DNA of 64,000 nucleotides from JADKCL01 sp046329055 (GTDB lineage Bacteria > Bacteroidota > Bacteroidia > J057 > JADKCL01): the NCBI GenBank assembly GCA_046329055.1, contig JAXLVK010000008.1, forward strand, positions 1-64,000, written 5' to 3'. The notes below the pieces were generated by a model, which had not been told where the DNA came from, ran no database searches, and was given only the letters and a program-made list of their open reading frames with translations. The position numbers and the translations under genes were made by a program. The number at the start of each line of letters is the position of its first letter. Within the stretch, counting starts at the first letter, position 1. Positions 45,255 to 54,577 of this stretch are shown here, piece by piece.

Positions 45255-46940
45255 TCAATTCGTAGGCTCGGGCGTCGGGATCAATCCCAGCTTCTTCCGG
45301 ATATTGATTTCCGTACCCTTCTTGATGTCCGCGATGCGTGTTTGGAGCAGGGCTTCCATTTCGGCTTTGGCCTTTGCAATCTGTTGCTTCGCCGCGTCAG
45401 GGAGCTTCTGAACCAAGGGGTTCTGATCGTAATACAAGTTGACGTATTCATACGGCTGCCCCTTCAATGCCATGTCGAGCGGGTCATTGGGATCGCTGCC
45501 CGGGTGCATGTCGCCTTCAGTAATGCCCTTGAGGTAGTACAATTCGTACTCCTGCACATAGCTCCCATTTGCATCGAAATACATCACGTATTTCCAATCC
45601 TTGGTCCTGACACAGCGCAGGCGGTCGGCGGCATAGACGGTCTGTCCTGTACTTTTGTTGCCCGACTTCACATCGTCAAATGTGAACAGGATGGATTCCT
45701 GCACCGTCGGCGCGGTTTCGGGAGCAAGAACGACGCTGCTAAGGTCGCGACCCTTGAAGCCTTGTGCACTCACATCGATCCCCACCAACCCCGCCAATGT
45801 CGGCGTAATATCGATCAGGCTCGCGAGCTGATGCGTGACCTTGGGCTTGCCTGTATTGTTGATGAACGCTGGATTCGAGAAGATGTAGGGCACCCGCAGG
45901 GTTTCCTCATAGGCATTGAAAGCCTTTTGCCGCAAGCCGCCATGCGCCAATCCCATCTCGCCGTGGTCGCTCAAGCGTACCATGACGGTGTTCATCGCCA
46001 GATCATTCGGAGCGCCGAATTCACCATTTCCCAGAGGTTCATAGAACTCGCCCATCAGGGTCCCAATCTGCCTGTCGATCAGGGCCATGAGGTTGGCGTA
46101 GAAGTTCAGGTATTGATTGGATTGGCTGTTGCCGCAGAGTTCGCCATTGGGGTTGCCGCTCAGATTTCCGAGGGATGCCGCGAGCATAAACTTGAGCTGC
46201 CATTGCGCAGCGGGTTTCCAGTTTTGCATCAAGTCCTCGTTCACCGTCGCAGGGAGGCAGATGTTCCCCTCCGCCCAAGTCGGGTCGTAGCCGCCGGCTT
46301 CGTAAGTATTCGGGAATGCCAGCACGTCGTGCGGATTCACAAGCGAGACCACCATTGCCCAAGGCTTCCTCGGCTTTCCTGCCGCGATATCCGCCTTGTA
46401 CTGCCGCACAAAATCGATCGCTTGCTGCACATACAAGGTGTCATGGTCCGCATAGCCCGCCCCGAAATTCGGCAATGCGATGTCCTCTCCCGCATCCGGC
46501 GCCACCCAGCCCTCGAATCCAAACTGTGCCACCTCCGCCCGCATGAGTGACTTCTCGGGGTGGACCGTGTTCATGCCGCCCTTGCTCAGGTGCCATTTGC
46601 CCCGGTAATGGACATCGTAATACGGCCGCAGCATCTTCGCCATGTTCGGCAGCGTCGGGTCCAATGTCGGCTCGGTGATCGAGTACTTGCCCCCGAAACT
46701 CAAGGTGTCCGTGCAGCCATGCTGCGCAGGATACAGGCTCGTGAACAAGGTGCTCCGACTCGGCGTACACATGCAGCTGTTGCAAAACGCCTGTGTGAAT
46801 TCGACGCCATGCTTGCGCAGGAGGTTCATGGAAGGCAAGAACTTTTCCTCCCATCCTTCTGGGAAATGCATGGCCGCGCGTTGCTGGTCGGTGATGATGA
46901 TCAGGATGTTCGGGCGTACGCCCGGTGTTGGTGTTTCCAT
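45255..46940 (-). CDS. Sulfatase-family hydrolase (cysteine type)
   Basis: About 561 residues, with no signal peptide at the chosen start METPTPGVRPNILIIITDQQ. The formylglycine motif C58-T-P-S-R is present, preceded by the metal-binding Asp in ITDQQ; GKWH and LSDHGEMG give further active-site residues. The cysteine must be oxidised to formylglycine by a maturation enzyme, which is not seen in this window. The family covers sulfatases and phosphonate/phosphate monoester hydrolases, so the substrate is not fixed. The ATG at 46940 was preferred over an upstream extension lacking conserved residues. Confidence 0.92.
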   Translation of the reverse strand: METPTPGVRPNILIIITDQQRAAMHFPEGWEEKFLPSMNLLRKHGVEFTQAFCNSCMCTPSRSTLFTSLYPAQHGCTDTLSFGGKYSITEPTLDPTLPNMAKMLRPYYDVHYRGKWHLSKGGMNTVHPEKSLMRAEVAQFGFEGWVAPDAGEDIALPNFGAGYADHDTLYVQQAIDFVRQYKADIAAGKPRKPWAMVVSLVNPHDVLAFPNTYEAGGYDPTWAEGNICLPATVNEDLMQNWKPAAQWQLKFMLAASLGNLSGNPNGELCGNSQSNQYLNFYANLMALIDRQIGTLMGEFYEPLGNGEFGAPNDLAMNTVMVRLSDHGEMGLAHGGLRQKAFNAYEETLRVPYIFSNPAFINNTGKPKVTHQLASLIDITPTLAGLVGIDVSAQGFKGRDLSSVVLAPETAPTVQESILFTFDDVKSGNKSTGQTVYAADRLRCVRTKDWKYVMYFDANGSYVQEYELYYLKGITEGDMHPGSDPNDPLDMALKGQPYEYVNLYYDQNPLVQKLPDAAKQQIAKAKAEMEALLQTRIADIKKGTEINIRKKLGLIPTPEPTN

Positions 46941-47136
46941 AGTGCAACTAATTTGGTTGTGGGCAAGATACGATAATATCCTCTCCGCCACAACCTGCTC
47001 AAGGTGTGTGACGGGAGATGCGAATTGTTCCAGATCGCAATTATGGCCTAGCCTCTTGGTGATGTGCCCCCCCACCCACAGTGCACTCCAAAATCCATGC
47101 ACCACATTTTGCATATCCCTCGATCTGCTCATCCGA

Positions 47137-47144
47137 TACCTTTG
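47137..47144 (+). promoter_or_regulatory. Possible -7 box (TACCTTTG)
   Basis: TACCTTTG fits TAnnTTTG and lies 29 bases before the ATG at 47174. No TTTG is at the ideal -33 spacing (the nearest is about 25 bases upstream), so the assignment is tentative. Confidence 0.4.
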
Positions 47145-47173
47145 CCCCAGTGGAATTGAAAAAACAATTGATA

Positions 47174-48568
47174 ATGCGAAACGCCCTAGTTTGTCTGATT
47201 GCTCTATGTTCGTTTGGGTTTCAGTGCTTGTCCGCGCAGAACCCCCTCTACGCCGATGTGGCGGTGATTGTCAATGACAGCAGTGCTGCCTCGGTCGCAA
47301 TCGGGAGCTATTTCGCGCAGCAGCGGGGCATTCCGGCGAGCCGGGTGTTGCATGTCGCGGTGCCGCCGGTCACCACGGTGGACAGCTTGGGCTTCGAGGA
47401 ACTTCGGGCGCAGGTGGAGGCGGAGCTCATCGGTGGAAACCTCCTGGATACGGTGAATTACCTCGTGACAACCAAGGGGTTGCCTGCGCGGGTATCGATC
47501 CGCAACGGCTGTGACAGCAATTACGTGCAAGCTCCGCAGGCAATCAATCGATGCAGCTGCCTCGAGTCCGAAATGGCGCTCATCTTGGGGCCCAATGCGG
47601 CGGACATCCTAAAGCCATTTGGCAGTCCAAACCCCTACGTGATGGCGAATGCGCCATTCAGCAGGGACAGCTTCGGCATTTTCCTGGTTTCGCGGCTCGA
47701 CGGTTATACAGAGCAGGAAGCCAAGTCATTGGTGGACCACGGTGGGCCCGGCCGCAACTTTTTCCAGCCCGAGGTCGAGGTCCTGCTGGACAATGCAGGC
47801 TTTCTGCCAGGAAACCCCTCATTGCAATTTTTCCAGCAGGTGCATGATATGCTCGAGGACAGTCTTTCAGCGGTTGGTTACAGCGTGTTCAACGACACCT
47901 CCGGGAGCAGCATCGTCAGCAATCGGCAGGACCTCATCGCCTACGTCGCTGGCTGGGCTACGGATTCGCTCAATGGCTATGATCCCAATCTGAGTTTTGC
48001 TCCAGGGAGCATCGTCCATCTTTGGTACAATACTGCCCCTATTGAAACCGACCGCCCATGGACCTATGAGCCGGGGGATGCCATCGCGGATGGTGCTGCT
48101 GTCATTACCACCTATACCTCGGTAGGATTTGCCGGGCCCAATTTCCAGCCTCATGCTATCGTACCGAACTATTTGGATACACTTTCCACGGGTTTTCGGC
48201 CCAATGCCGCTGAGGCCGCCTATCGGACAAATGCCTTGCTCAGTCAGCAGGGCATCCTGTACGGCGACCCCAAGACTTCCCTTGCCCGTAGCCCCATCAT
48301 GTCCATCGAAGATCCGGATGGCCCTGCGGAGTTTGCGCTCTGGCCCAATCCCGCCACAGGCGACGCACAAGTGCGGATGCAAGGTACCCACAGCGGCAAT
48401 GCCACGATCACCGTCACCGACCTCCAAGGCCGGCAGGTCATGTCCGATACTTGGAACAGCATGGAATCCTATTCCATCGATTGCGACTCCTGGAAAAGCG
48501 GCCTCTACCTCGTCCAAGTCACGCAAGGCAAGACCAGCTTGACACGGAAATTGTCCATTGTGCACTGA
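47174..48568 (+). CDS. TIGR03790-like secreted protein with T9SS sorting domain
   Basis: About 464 residues with a signal peptide (MRNALVCLIALCSFGFQCLSAQ). The mature part matches the TIGR03790 pattern: VAVIVNDSSAASVAIGSYFAQQRGIP, ASRVLHVAVP, VNYLVTTKGLPARVS and CSCLESEMALILGP. The last 80 residues are a Por tail (WPNPATGDAQVRM...GLYLVQVTQGKTSLTRKLSI). Function in the family is unknown. The start at 47174 begins the signal peptide; an upstream extension is discarded. Confidence 0.88.
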   Translation: MRNALVCLIALCSFGFQCLSAQNPLYADVAVIVNDSSAASVAIGSYFAQQRGIPASRVLHVAVPPVTTVDSLGFEELRAQVEAELIGGNLLDTVNYLVTTKGLPARVSIRNGCDSNYVQAPQAINRCSCLESEMALILGPNAADILKPFGSPNPYVMANAPFSRDSFGIFLVSRLDGYTEQEAKSLVDHGGPGRNFFQPEVEVLLDNAGFLPGNPSLQFFQQVHDMLEDSLSAVGYSVFNDTSGSSIVSNRQDLIAYVAGWATDSLNGYDPNLSFAPGSIVHLWYNTAPIETDRPWTYEPGDAIADGAAVITTYTSVGFAGPNFQPHAIVPNYLDTLSTGFRPNAAEAAYRTNALLSQQGILYGDPKTSLARSPIMSIEDPDGPAEFALWPNPATGDAQVRMQGTHSGNATITVTDLQGRQVMSDTWNSMESYSIDCDSWKSGLYLVQVTQGKTSLTRKLSIVH

Positions 48569-48660
48569 GAATGAATAATGAATAATTGACAATGGATAAT
48601 AGAGGCCGTGGCGAACATTGCTTGTCCAAAGGACAGGATTGGACCCACAACGACCATGCT

Positions 48661-48725
48661 GGATAATGAACAATGAACAATTGCCTCCCAAAACGGAAGC
48701 CCCAATTGTTCATTGTTCATTATCC
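48661..48725. repeat. Long AT-rich inverted repeat between convergent genes
   Basis: A perfect 23-base stem pairs 48661-48683 with 48703-48725 around a 19-base loop. It ends 5 bases before the stop of the minus-strand response regulator and follows the plus-strand TIGR03790-like gene. Its arms are built of GATAATGAACAATGAACAA-like repeats also found near 48570, 11942 and 52900. It is a likely two-way terminator. Confidence 0.75.
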
Positions 48726-48729
48726 ATGA

Positions 48730-49476
48730 TTAATTCCTCAAGATTGCCTCCTCAAATGCCACGACCTTGTACTTGGAGAGCTTGGCAGTCAGGCCGGTGT
48801 GGAGCAATACCGACATTTCGGCTTTGTTGTATTGTTGCAGGTGTTGGAGGTTGACGAGCCAGGATTTGTGTACACGGAAAAATTCCGGCACGGTGGCTAG
48901 TAAGGTCTCGAAATGTTTCAAGTTCTTGCTGACCATGTACTTCCGGTCCAGTGCGTGGACGATACAATAACTCTCCATCGCCTCGATGGCGAGGATATTT
49001 TGCAGGGTGACCACATGTTGGTAGCCCTTTTCGTGGATCAGGATGTTCTTGACCGACTGCGTCGCAAGGTTGGATGAAAGCACCTCGAGCTGTTCGGCGC
49101 GTGCTTTGCGGTCGCGTTGCACCTTCACGCGGGCGACGGCTTCACGCAAGCGGCTGATGTCGATGGGCTTGAGCAGGTAATCCACCGCCGCCAATTCAAA
49201 TGCCCGGATCGCATATTCATCGTGCGCCGTCACAAACACAATCTCGAATGTGATCTCATCGATCAGCTTGGCGATCTCGAAGCCAGCATGTTGCGGCATG
49301 CGGATGTCCAGGAACACCACGTCGGGATTGAGCTGCCCGATCGCCTCGACAGCCTGCGCAAGGTCGGGACATTTTGCCAGGACCTCCACTTCGGGGCAAA
49401 ACCGGAGCAATAGGTTTTCCAGCACGTCCCGCGCACTCTTCTCGTCGTCCACCAAGATGGCTCTGATCCTCTCCAT
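48730..49476 (-). CDS. LytTR-family response regulator
   Basis: About 248 residues from the ATG at 49476 (an upstream ATG at 49494 is also in frame). The receiver domain has Asp10/Asp11, phospho-acceptor Asp57 (VFLDIRMP) and Lys103 (LLKPID). The C-terminal LytTR domain ends in HVVTLQNILAIEAMESYCIV and VHKSWLVNLQHLQQYNK. It works with the beta-propeller sensor kinase encoded upstream at 49634. The later start is favoured because a TAGATTTG box lies at 49492-49499. Confidence 0.93.
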   Translation of the reverse strand: MERIRAILVDDEKSARDVLENLLLRFCPEVEVLAKCPDLAQAVEAIGQLNPDVVFLDIRMPQHAGFEIAKLIDEITFEIVFVTAHDEYAIRAFELAAVDYLLKPIDISRLREAVARVKVQRDRKARAEQLEVLSSNLATQSVKNILIHEKGYQHVVTLQNILAIEAMESYCIVHALDRKYMVSKNLKHFETLLATVPEFFRVHKSWLVNLQHLQQYNKAEMSVLLHTGLTAKLSKYKVVAFEEAILRN

Positions 49477-49491
49477 GGCTTCAAATCTAGT

Positions 49492-49499
49492 CAACCACC
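49492..49499 (-). promoter_or_regulatory. Possible -7 box (TAGATTTG) of the response regulator
   Basis: Read on the minus strand this is TAGATTTG, matching TAnnTTTG, 16 bases before the ATG at 49476. A clear -33 TTTG is missing. If real, it gives the regulator its own promoter and excludes the upstream ATG. Confidence 0.4.
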
Positions 49500-49633
49500 T
49501 GCGATTGTCCTGAGTGTGGCTGCGAAATCTTTCAGGAATGGAAGATTGGGTTCAGGAATGGGGGAGGGGACGCAGATGGACTGGGTTCACAAGCAGGCGG
49601 CAGATGGTGTGCTGGAGGGCAAATCGCCGCTTT

Positions 49634-52522
49634 TCAATCCATGCGTCGCACCGGAATCCGCAAGATCACACGGGTGCCGACGGGCTTGCCATCCTCCTCC
49701 ATGTCCTCGTATTCCATCCCGAATTGGTCGCGGTACATTTCGCTGAGGATGGCAAATCTCCGTTCGATGGCACCGCTGGAAAACGAGGCATGCATACCCG
49801 ATTGGCGCCGGGCAATTTTCTCCGCAGCTGCCCGCCCGATGCCATTGTCCTCAATCGTGCAGATCAACTTGTCCTGCAATTCGAAGTGGATCAGCAGTCG
49901 GCGCTCGCCCTCCTTGTGCAGGAGCCCGTGTGCGAGTGCATTCTCCACAAATGGCTGGATCAAGAACGGTGGCAGCAACAATTCCTCGACCCCATCCGTC
50001 TCGATTTCATAGCGCAGCGTCTGGTCAAAGCGCAATTGCTCAAGCGACAAATACAGCCGCAATAGCCTCAACTCCTGCTCCATGTCGATGAATTCCTTGG
50101 AGCTGTAATCCAGGGCATTGCGCACAAGTTGGGAGAAGGTCGTGATGTAGGAGTAGGAGTTCTCGATGTCCCCCTTCAGCACCAAGTCTTGGATGGAATT
50201 GAGTGCATTGAAGAGGAAGTGCGGGTTCATTTGTGACTGAATTGCGGTGAGGCGACTCAGGTTCAGTTCGTTGATCCTCGCAGCCTTACGGCGCTGAACA
50301 CGAAGGATTTGCAGGAAGATGAGGACCACAATGGCCAAAATCAATAAGGCCACCACAATATAGAACGATGGCCTGGCATACAGTGGCGCATCGATTACAA
50401 ATACAAACTCAATCGGCTGCCCCAATGTGCCGTTGAAGGCGGGCCGGGCTTGGAATTTGTATTCCCCGGGAGCCAATGCATTGTAGCGCAAGGATTGCCC
50501 ATCGTTGGGCCGCACAAGCCACTCATTTTCATAGCCCAATAGCCTGTATTGGATCTGCGTGGCGGCTTGGTAGCGGAGGCTAGGATAGGCCAATGCAAAT
50601 TCAAAACTCCGGTGATCGCTCGGCCATGTACGGGCTTCACGGTCAGTCACCAAGGTGCCATTGACCCGCACCTCGGCGAAGCGCAGGGGCAGCACTGCAT
50701 GGTCCGGCCGATCATTCAGGTGGATCACTTGCACGCCCTCCGCATGGCTCACCCACAGGTCGTCCCCTTGCAATGCAAAATCCATCACCCGGCGGGCCGG
50801 CAGTCCACTTTCCTGACTCAGATTGCGCCGCAGCCGCAAGTCCGGCCCCAGCGTGTAAAAGGCCTGGGACGTCATCGCAATGAGCCCATCCCGGTAGCCG
50901 ATGAGTTTGCGGCAATGTCCCCAAGCAGCGATGGGCACCGTTCCCAATACTTGGATTCGGCCCTGCCGCCAATCCACGACCCTGCCATCGGGCAAGGCTG
51001 CGAGCAGGCCGCCACGCCACTCCGCCATCGCGGTGGGATAGATTTCCTCCCCATTCAGACTGATGCCCTCCACCACGCCCTCGGTGGACAGCGACTTCAG
51101 CCCTGCGGAAGTGCTTGCGATCACCAGGTCCCCGATGCGCTCGATGTGGTAGGCGCGCATGGTCAATCCTGGCAGGATGGTCATCTCGAATTGCCCGTTG
51201 GGATCAAATTCATATCGGATCACACCCTTGTTGGTGGCCAGGATCGCCGTTCGTTCATCCCAGATGATCCCGTCCTTGAGCGACCACTCACCCAGAAACT
51301 GCGTCTTTCCGGTTCGCGGGTCGTAGGCCTGTAGCATGGCATCTTGAAAGATGATATAAGGAAACCCCTCACCGCCGATGAGGTGCTGCAGCGACCTGAG
51401 TCCTCCAAGATGCAGATTTTCCACCTTCCCCTCCGCAAATCGCATCAGCCTGCCATCCCGGCTTCCCATGAACAGTTCCCCCGACGCGGGTCGTGGATAC
51501 AGGGCCAACACCGTGGCATCGGCGGCCATGGGCAGTGCATCACGCTTGCCGGGCTGGGGCAGCATCATGATCCCCTTGCCAAATGTCCCCAGCAGCAGAT
51601 TCCCCTCCCGGTCGAGGAAAACTTCCGAGATGTATTCCTGCTCATAGTTCAGGGCCGCCGCTTGCAGTGGCCATTCATTGGCCAGGCATACCACCCCCGG
51701 AAGCGATCCCGCGATCCAGGTCTGCTCCCCGGCTTGATAGACCCTGATCGAGGGACTCCGCCGAAACTCGGGCTTGTCCTCGACCAGACCCAAGCTGAGC
51801 GTGGCCTCATCCAGCGTGAAAATGGACTTGGTGCGCACATCCACCACATAGGTCTGCCGACCCACGCGGAAGAAAGTGAAATTGACCTCCATGCTCCTTT
51901 CCATCGATTCGGGGATTTTCAGAGACCGGACCACCGAACCCTCAGCGCCCGTCAGCATGATCGAGTCCATGTTGGGGAGGTGATGGACCAATGAGCCATC
52001 TCGAAAGTGGAAGGGCAATCCGAAGAATGAGGTTCCCATGTCCAGCCGTTGAATGACCTTGCCCGTCGAATCCAGCCGAATCAGATTCCGCGCCGCAATC
52101 ACAAGTTCCCCATTCAAGCCGATGGAGAGGCTCATGTCCGCCGCAGCCTCCTCCGGTTTCAGGGTATAGAACAGCGAGCAGCCCCCATCATCGATCTTGA
52201 AAACCTGCCTGTTCAGGTTGCTGCAATAGAGGCTCCCATCCGGCGCCGCCACCAAGTTGAATGCCGACAAGCTCTGCGCACCCAAGCAAGGCAATGCCTG
52301 AAACCGATGGAAATCGTACCGGATCACCCCCTCATTGGTCGCAATCAGGTACCGGTCGGCATTGTCCTGCGCGATATCATAGATCTCCAACCCATCCAAA
52401 GCCGCAGCCCCCATCATGCGGTAAGCAGGCTGCATCTGCCCCATCAACGGCACCCCCAGCATCCAAAATAGACTGGCAAATAGTGCCCACCTCCAGCAAT
52501 TCTGAAAGGATCGTCCCCGCAC
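49634..52522 (-). CDS. Beta-propeller (Y_Y_Y) sensor histidine kinase, LytS-like
   Basis: Sensor kinase of about 960 residues from a GTG at 52522, which opens a signal peptide (RSFQNCWRWALFASLFWMLG). A two-component propeller-type sensor region (about 40-640, repeats such as ATNEGVIRYDF and LLGTFGKGIMML) is followed by a Y_Y_Y domain (LRYNALAPGEYKFQARP) and one membrane helix (FYIVVALLILAIVVLIFLQI). The kinase is the His_kinase type with phospho-site QMNPHFLFNALNSIQ and an ATP-binding region (FLIQPFVENALAHGL, IEDNGIGR). The open frame continues upstream to 52897 through dispersed repeats, which I regard as non-coding. It is followed by its LytTR regulator. Confidence 0.9.
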   Translation of the reverse strand: MRGRSFQNCWRWALFASLFWMLGVPLMGQMQPAYRMMGAAALDGLEIYDIAQDNADRYLIATNEGVIRYDFHRFQALPCLGAQSLSAFNLVAAPDGSLYCSNLNRQVFKIDDGGCSLFYTLKPEEAAADMSLSIGLNGELVIAARNLIRLDSTGKVIQRLDMGTSFFGLPFHFRDGSLVHHLPNMDSIMLTGAEGSVVRSLKIPESMERSMEVNFTFFRVGRQTYVVDVRTKSIFTLDEATLSLGLVEDKPEFRRSPSIRVYQAGEQTWIAGSLPGVVCLANEWPLQAAALNYEQEYISEVFLDREGNLLLGTFGKGIMMLPQPGKRDALPMAADATVLALYPRPASGELFMGSRDGRLMRFAEGKVENLHLGGLRSLQHLIGGEGFPYIIFQDAMLQAYDPRTGKTQFLGEWSLKDGIIWDERTAILATNKGVIRYEFDPNGQFEMTILPGLTMRAYHIERIGDLVIASTSAGLKSLSTEGVVEGISLNGEEIYPTAMAEWRGGLLAALPDGRVVDWRQGRIQVLGTVPIAAWGHCRKLIGYRDGLIAMTSQAFYTLGPDLRLRRNLSQESGLPARRVMDFALQGDDLWVSHAEGVQVIHLNDRPDHAVLPLRFAEVRVNGTLVTDREARTWPSDHRSFEFALAYPSLRYQAATQIQYRLLGYENEWLVRPNDGQSLRYNALAPGEYKFQARPAFNGTLGQPIEFVFVIDAPLYARPSFYIVVALLILAIVVLIFLQILRVQRRKAARINELNLSRLTAIQSQMNPHFLFNALNSIQDLVLKGDIENSYSYITTFSQLVRNALDYSSKEFIDMEQELRLLRLYLSLEQLRFDQTLRYEIETDGVEELLLPPFLIQPFVENALAHGLLHKEGERRLLIHFELQDKLICTIEDNGIGRAAAEKIARRQSGMHASFSSGAIERRFAILSEMYRDQFGMEYEDMEEDGKPVGTRVILRIPVRRMD

Positions 52523-52589
52523 CGCGTTTCCCACCACCTCATCGTGACTGTCCCGTTGAAATCGGGAAGCCACCCTCCCCTCCGCGTCG

Positions 52590-52790
52590 TACTGATCCCC
52601 CTTCTCCACCACGCCATCCTGATCCCCCTTCTCCACCACGTCATCCTGAGCCCCCTTCTCCACCACGTCATCCTGAGCCGCAGGCGAAGGATCTAGCACA
52701 CAATATTGACCAGCCCCCAGCACCCGCGCCCCGCTGACCATCCCCGCAAGATCCTTCGCCCCGTACCGGGCCTCAGGATGACGAGTCCGA
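52590..52790. repeat. Dispersed paired repeat with three tandem 27-bp copies
   Basis: A 27-base unit starting CTTCTCCACCACG repeats three times at 52601, 52628 and 52655. It runs into a palindromic unit (CGTCATCCTGAG...CGAAGGATCT, to about 52693) that is matched by an inverted copy at about 52750-52783. The arms are the same as those at 27106-27258. The block lies just upstream of the kinase start. Confidence 0.78.
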
Positions 52791-52918
52791 TGCCGCACCG
52801 CAAGACGACGCACCAGACACAAGCGAAGCAAGCATCCCAATGCCCCCAAAAGCACAATGGGCAACCCCAACCAAAAGTGAGAATCGCCCATTGTCAATTG
52901 TTAATGATTAATTATCAA

Positions 52919-54169
52919 TTAATAGAGTATCCCGGCGATCGTCCCGGACAGGTAGGAGGCCAGCGTCCCGCCCAGCAATGCCTTGAGGCCCAGCCTCGCC
53001 AGGTCCGCCCGACGCTCCGGAGCCAGCGCCCCGATCCCACCAATCTGCATCCCCACCGAGCTGAAGTTCGCGAAGCCACAGATTGCGAAGCTCGTGATCA
53101 TGATGCCCTTCTCGGTATGGAGGGGCACGGCTTGGCTCGTCATGTTCTTGAAGGCCACGAACTCATTGATGGTGAGCTTCTGACCGAAGAGGGTCGCCGC
53201 GCTGTTCACGTCCTCAGGAGGCACGCCCATGCACCAGGCGATGGGGTAGAAGAGCTTGCCAAATATCCAGTCCAGCGTGATCGCCTGTCCAGCCCATGAT
53301 TCAGGAAGCAGACCCAGCAGCGCATTCAGCATGGCGACCAGGGCGATGAATGCCAGCAACAAAGCCAGCACGTTCATGGCAATCTTAAAACCGTCCGTGG
53401 CCCCGTGGGCGATGGCATCGATCAGGTTGGTATATCCACTGTTGACCTCCAGCTTGACATTGCCCATGGTTTGGCTCTTCTCTGTCTCCGGGAAGATGAT
53501 CTTGCTGATCACCAATGCCCCCGGCGCCGCCATCATGCTCGCAGCGAGGAGGTATTCCGCCTTGGCACCGAAGCTCCTATAGACGATCAGGATACCGCCC
53601 GCGATACAAGCCAAGCTACCCGTCATGGACGCCAGCAACTCGCTATTGGTCATGGTCGCGAGGTACGGTCGTATCATCACCTGCGCCTCGATTTGCCCCA
53701 CAAATGCACTCGCCACGTTGCTCAGGGCCTCCGCGCCGCTCACCCGCATCACGAAGTTCATGGCCTTGGCCACGATGCTCACTGCAAACTGCATCACCTT
53801 CAGGTAGTACAGGATCGCCACCAATGCGCAGACCAGGATGATGGTCGCCGTGATGTTGAATGCGAAGACGAACGAACCGGGGGTAGCAAAGTTCTGCACC
53901 TCGCCCGTGCCGCCATTCACCGCAGCGATCCCACCATAGACGAAGTCCGCCCCAGTCTTGGCAAAATGCTCAATCTCCTGCATCCCAGACCCCAGCATCT
54001 GGAAAAAGTCCTTCACAGGGCCCACCTTGAGGATGAGGACCGCCAACAGCACCTGCAAGCCGATCCCACTCAGCACCAACCGCAGGTTGATCTTTTTCCG
54101 GTTGTTGGAAAACAGGAAGGCGATCCCCAAGATCACCACGATGCCAATCAGACCAATGAATCTTTCCAT
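52919..54169 (-). CDS. Concentrative nucleoside transporter (CNT/NupC family)
   Basis: Inner-membrane nucleoside symporter of 416 residues with about ten membrane helices. It starts MERFIGLIGIVVILGIAFLF. Family segments are visible: GLQVLLAVLILKVGPVKDFF, SFVFAFNITATIILVCALVA, VGQIEAQVMIRPYLATMTNS, AAPGALVISKIIFPE, TDGFKIAMNVLALLLAFIAL and KLTINEFVAFKNM. Ions and substrate range cannot be read from the sequence. The start at 54169 excludes a non-conserved upstream extension. Confidence 0.94.
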   Translation of the reverse strand: MERFIGLIGIVVILGIAFLFSNNRKKINLRLVLSGIGLQVLLAVLILKVGPVKDFFQMLGSGMQEIEHFAKTGADFVYGGIAAVNGGTGEVQNFATPGSFVFAFNITATIILVCALVAILYYLKVMQFAVSIVAKAMNFVMRVSGAEALSNVASAFVGQIEAQVMIRPYLATMTNSELLASMTGSLACIAGGILIVYRSFGAKAEYLLAASMMAAPGALVISKIIFPETEKSQTMGNVKLEVNSGYTNLIDAIAHGATDGFKIAMNVLALLLAFIALVAMLNALLGLLPESWAGQAITLDWIFGKLFYPIAWCMGVPPEDVNSAATLFGQKLTINEFVAFKNMTSQAVPLHTEKGIMITSFAICGFANFSSVGMQIGGIGALAPERRADLARLGLKALLGGTLASYLSGTIAGILY

Positions 54170-54577
54170 TCTTGCAACTTCTGAGTCTATTGGCAGCAAG
54201 ATAGGAATTGAATTGAGAATGCCGAAGGGTTCGCGACAGCAAATCCAATTCAATGTCAATCAAAGAAGAGGCGGCGGCATGTGTGCTGAGCTGCTAGAGC
54301 AGGCCTGTCGAAGTGGCGAATGCCTTCAAGTAGCATTGTCGTCAAAAAGAAGAGGCGGCGGCCTCTGGCCGAAAGCCGACCGAACCACATGTCCCGAGCG
54401 AAGCCGAGGAACTCACTCCGGCCAATGCATACAAGGAGTACAGATCCAGATGCTTCAAGAACCTCAGCACCAGGTACCAAGGGATCGGCACAACTGCCGC
54501 CTCAATCGGCATATATCATCGATACACCAGTGAGGTCTCAGGGGTTGCGAGCGCTTCGAAGCCGCGGCCACAGGACC
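54170..54577. other. Intergenic region with short repeats and a hairpin
   Basis: No gene is seen in this 408-base gap. AAGAAGAGGCGGCGGC occurs twice (near 54263 and 54350). A stem GTGAGGTC (near 54530) with its complement near 54574 brackets the end of the lactone-oxidase gene and could terminate it. Both flanking genes are on the minus strand, so a promoter for the transporter gene is expected here. Confidence 0.5.

Noticed and set aside
45180..46550. Long plus-strand open frame over the sulfatase gene
   Set aside because: It is a shadow of the sulfatase, which has clear active-site motifs on the minus strand.
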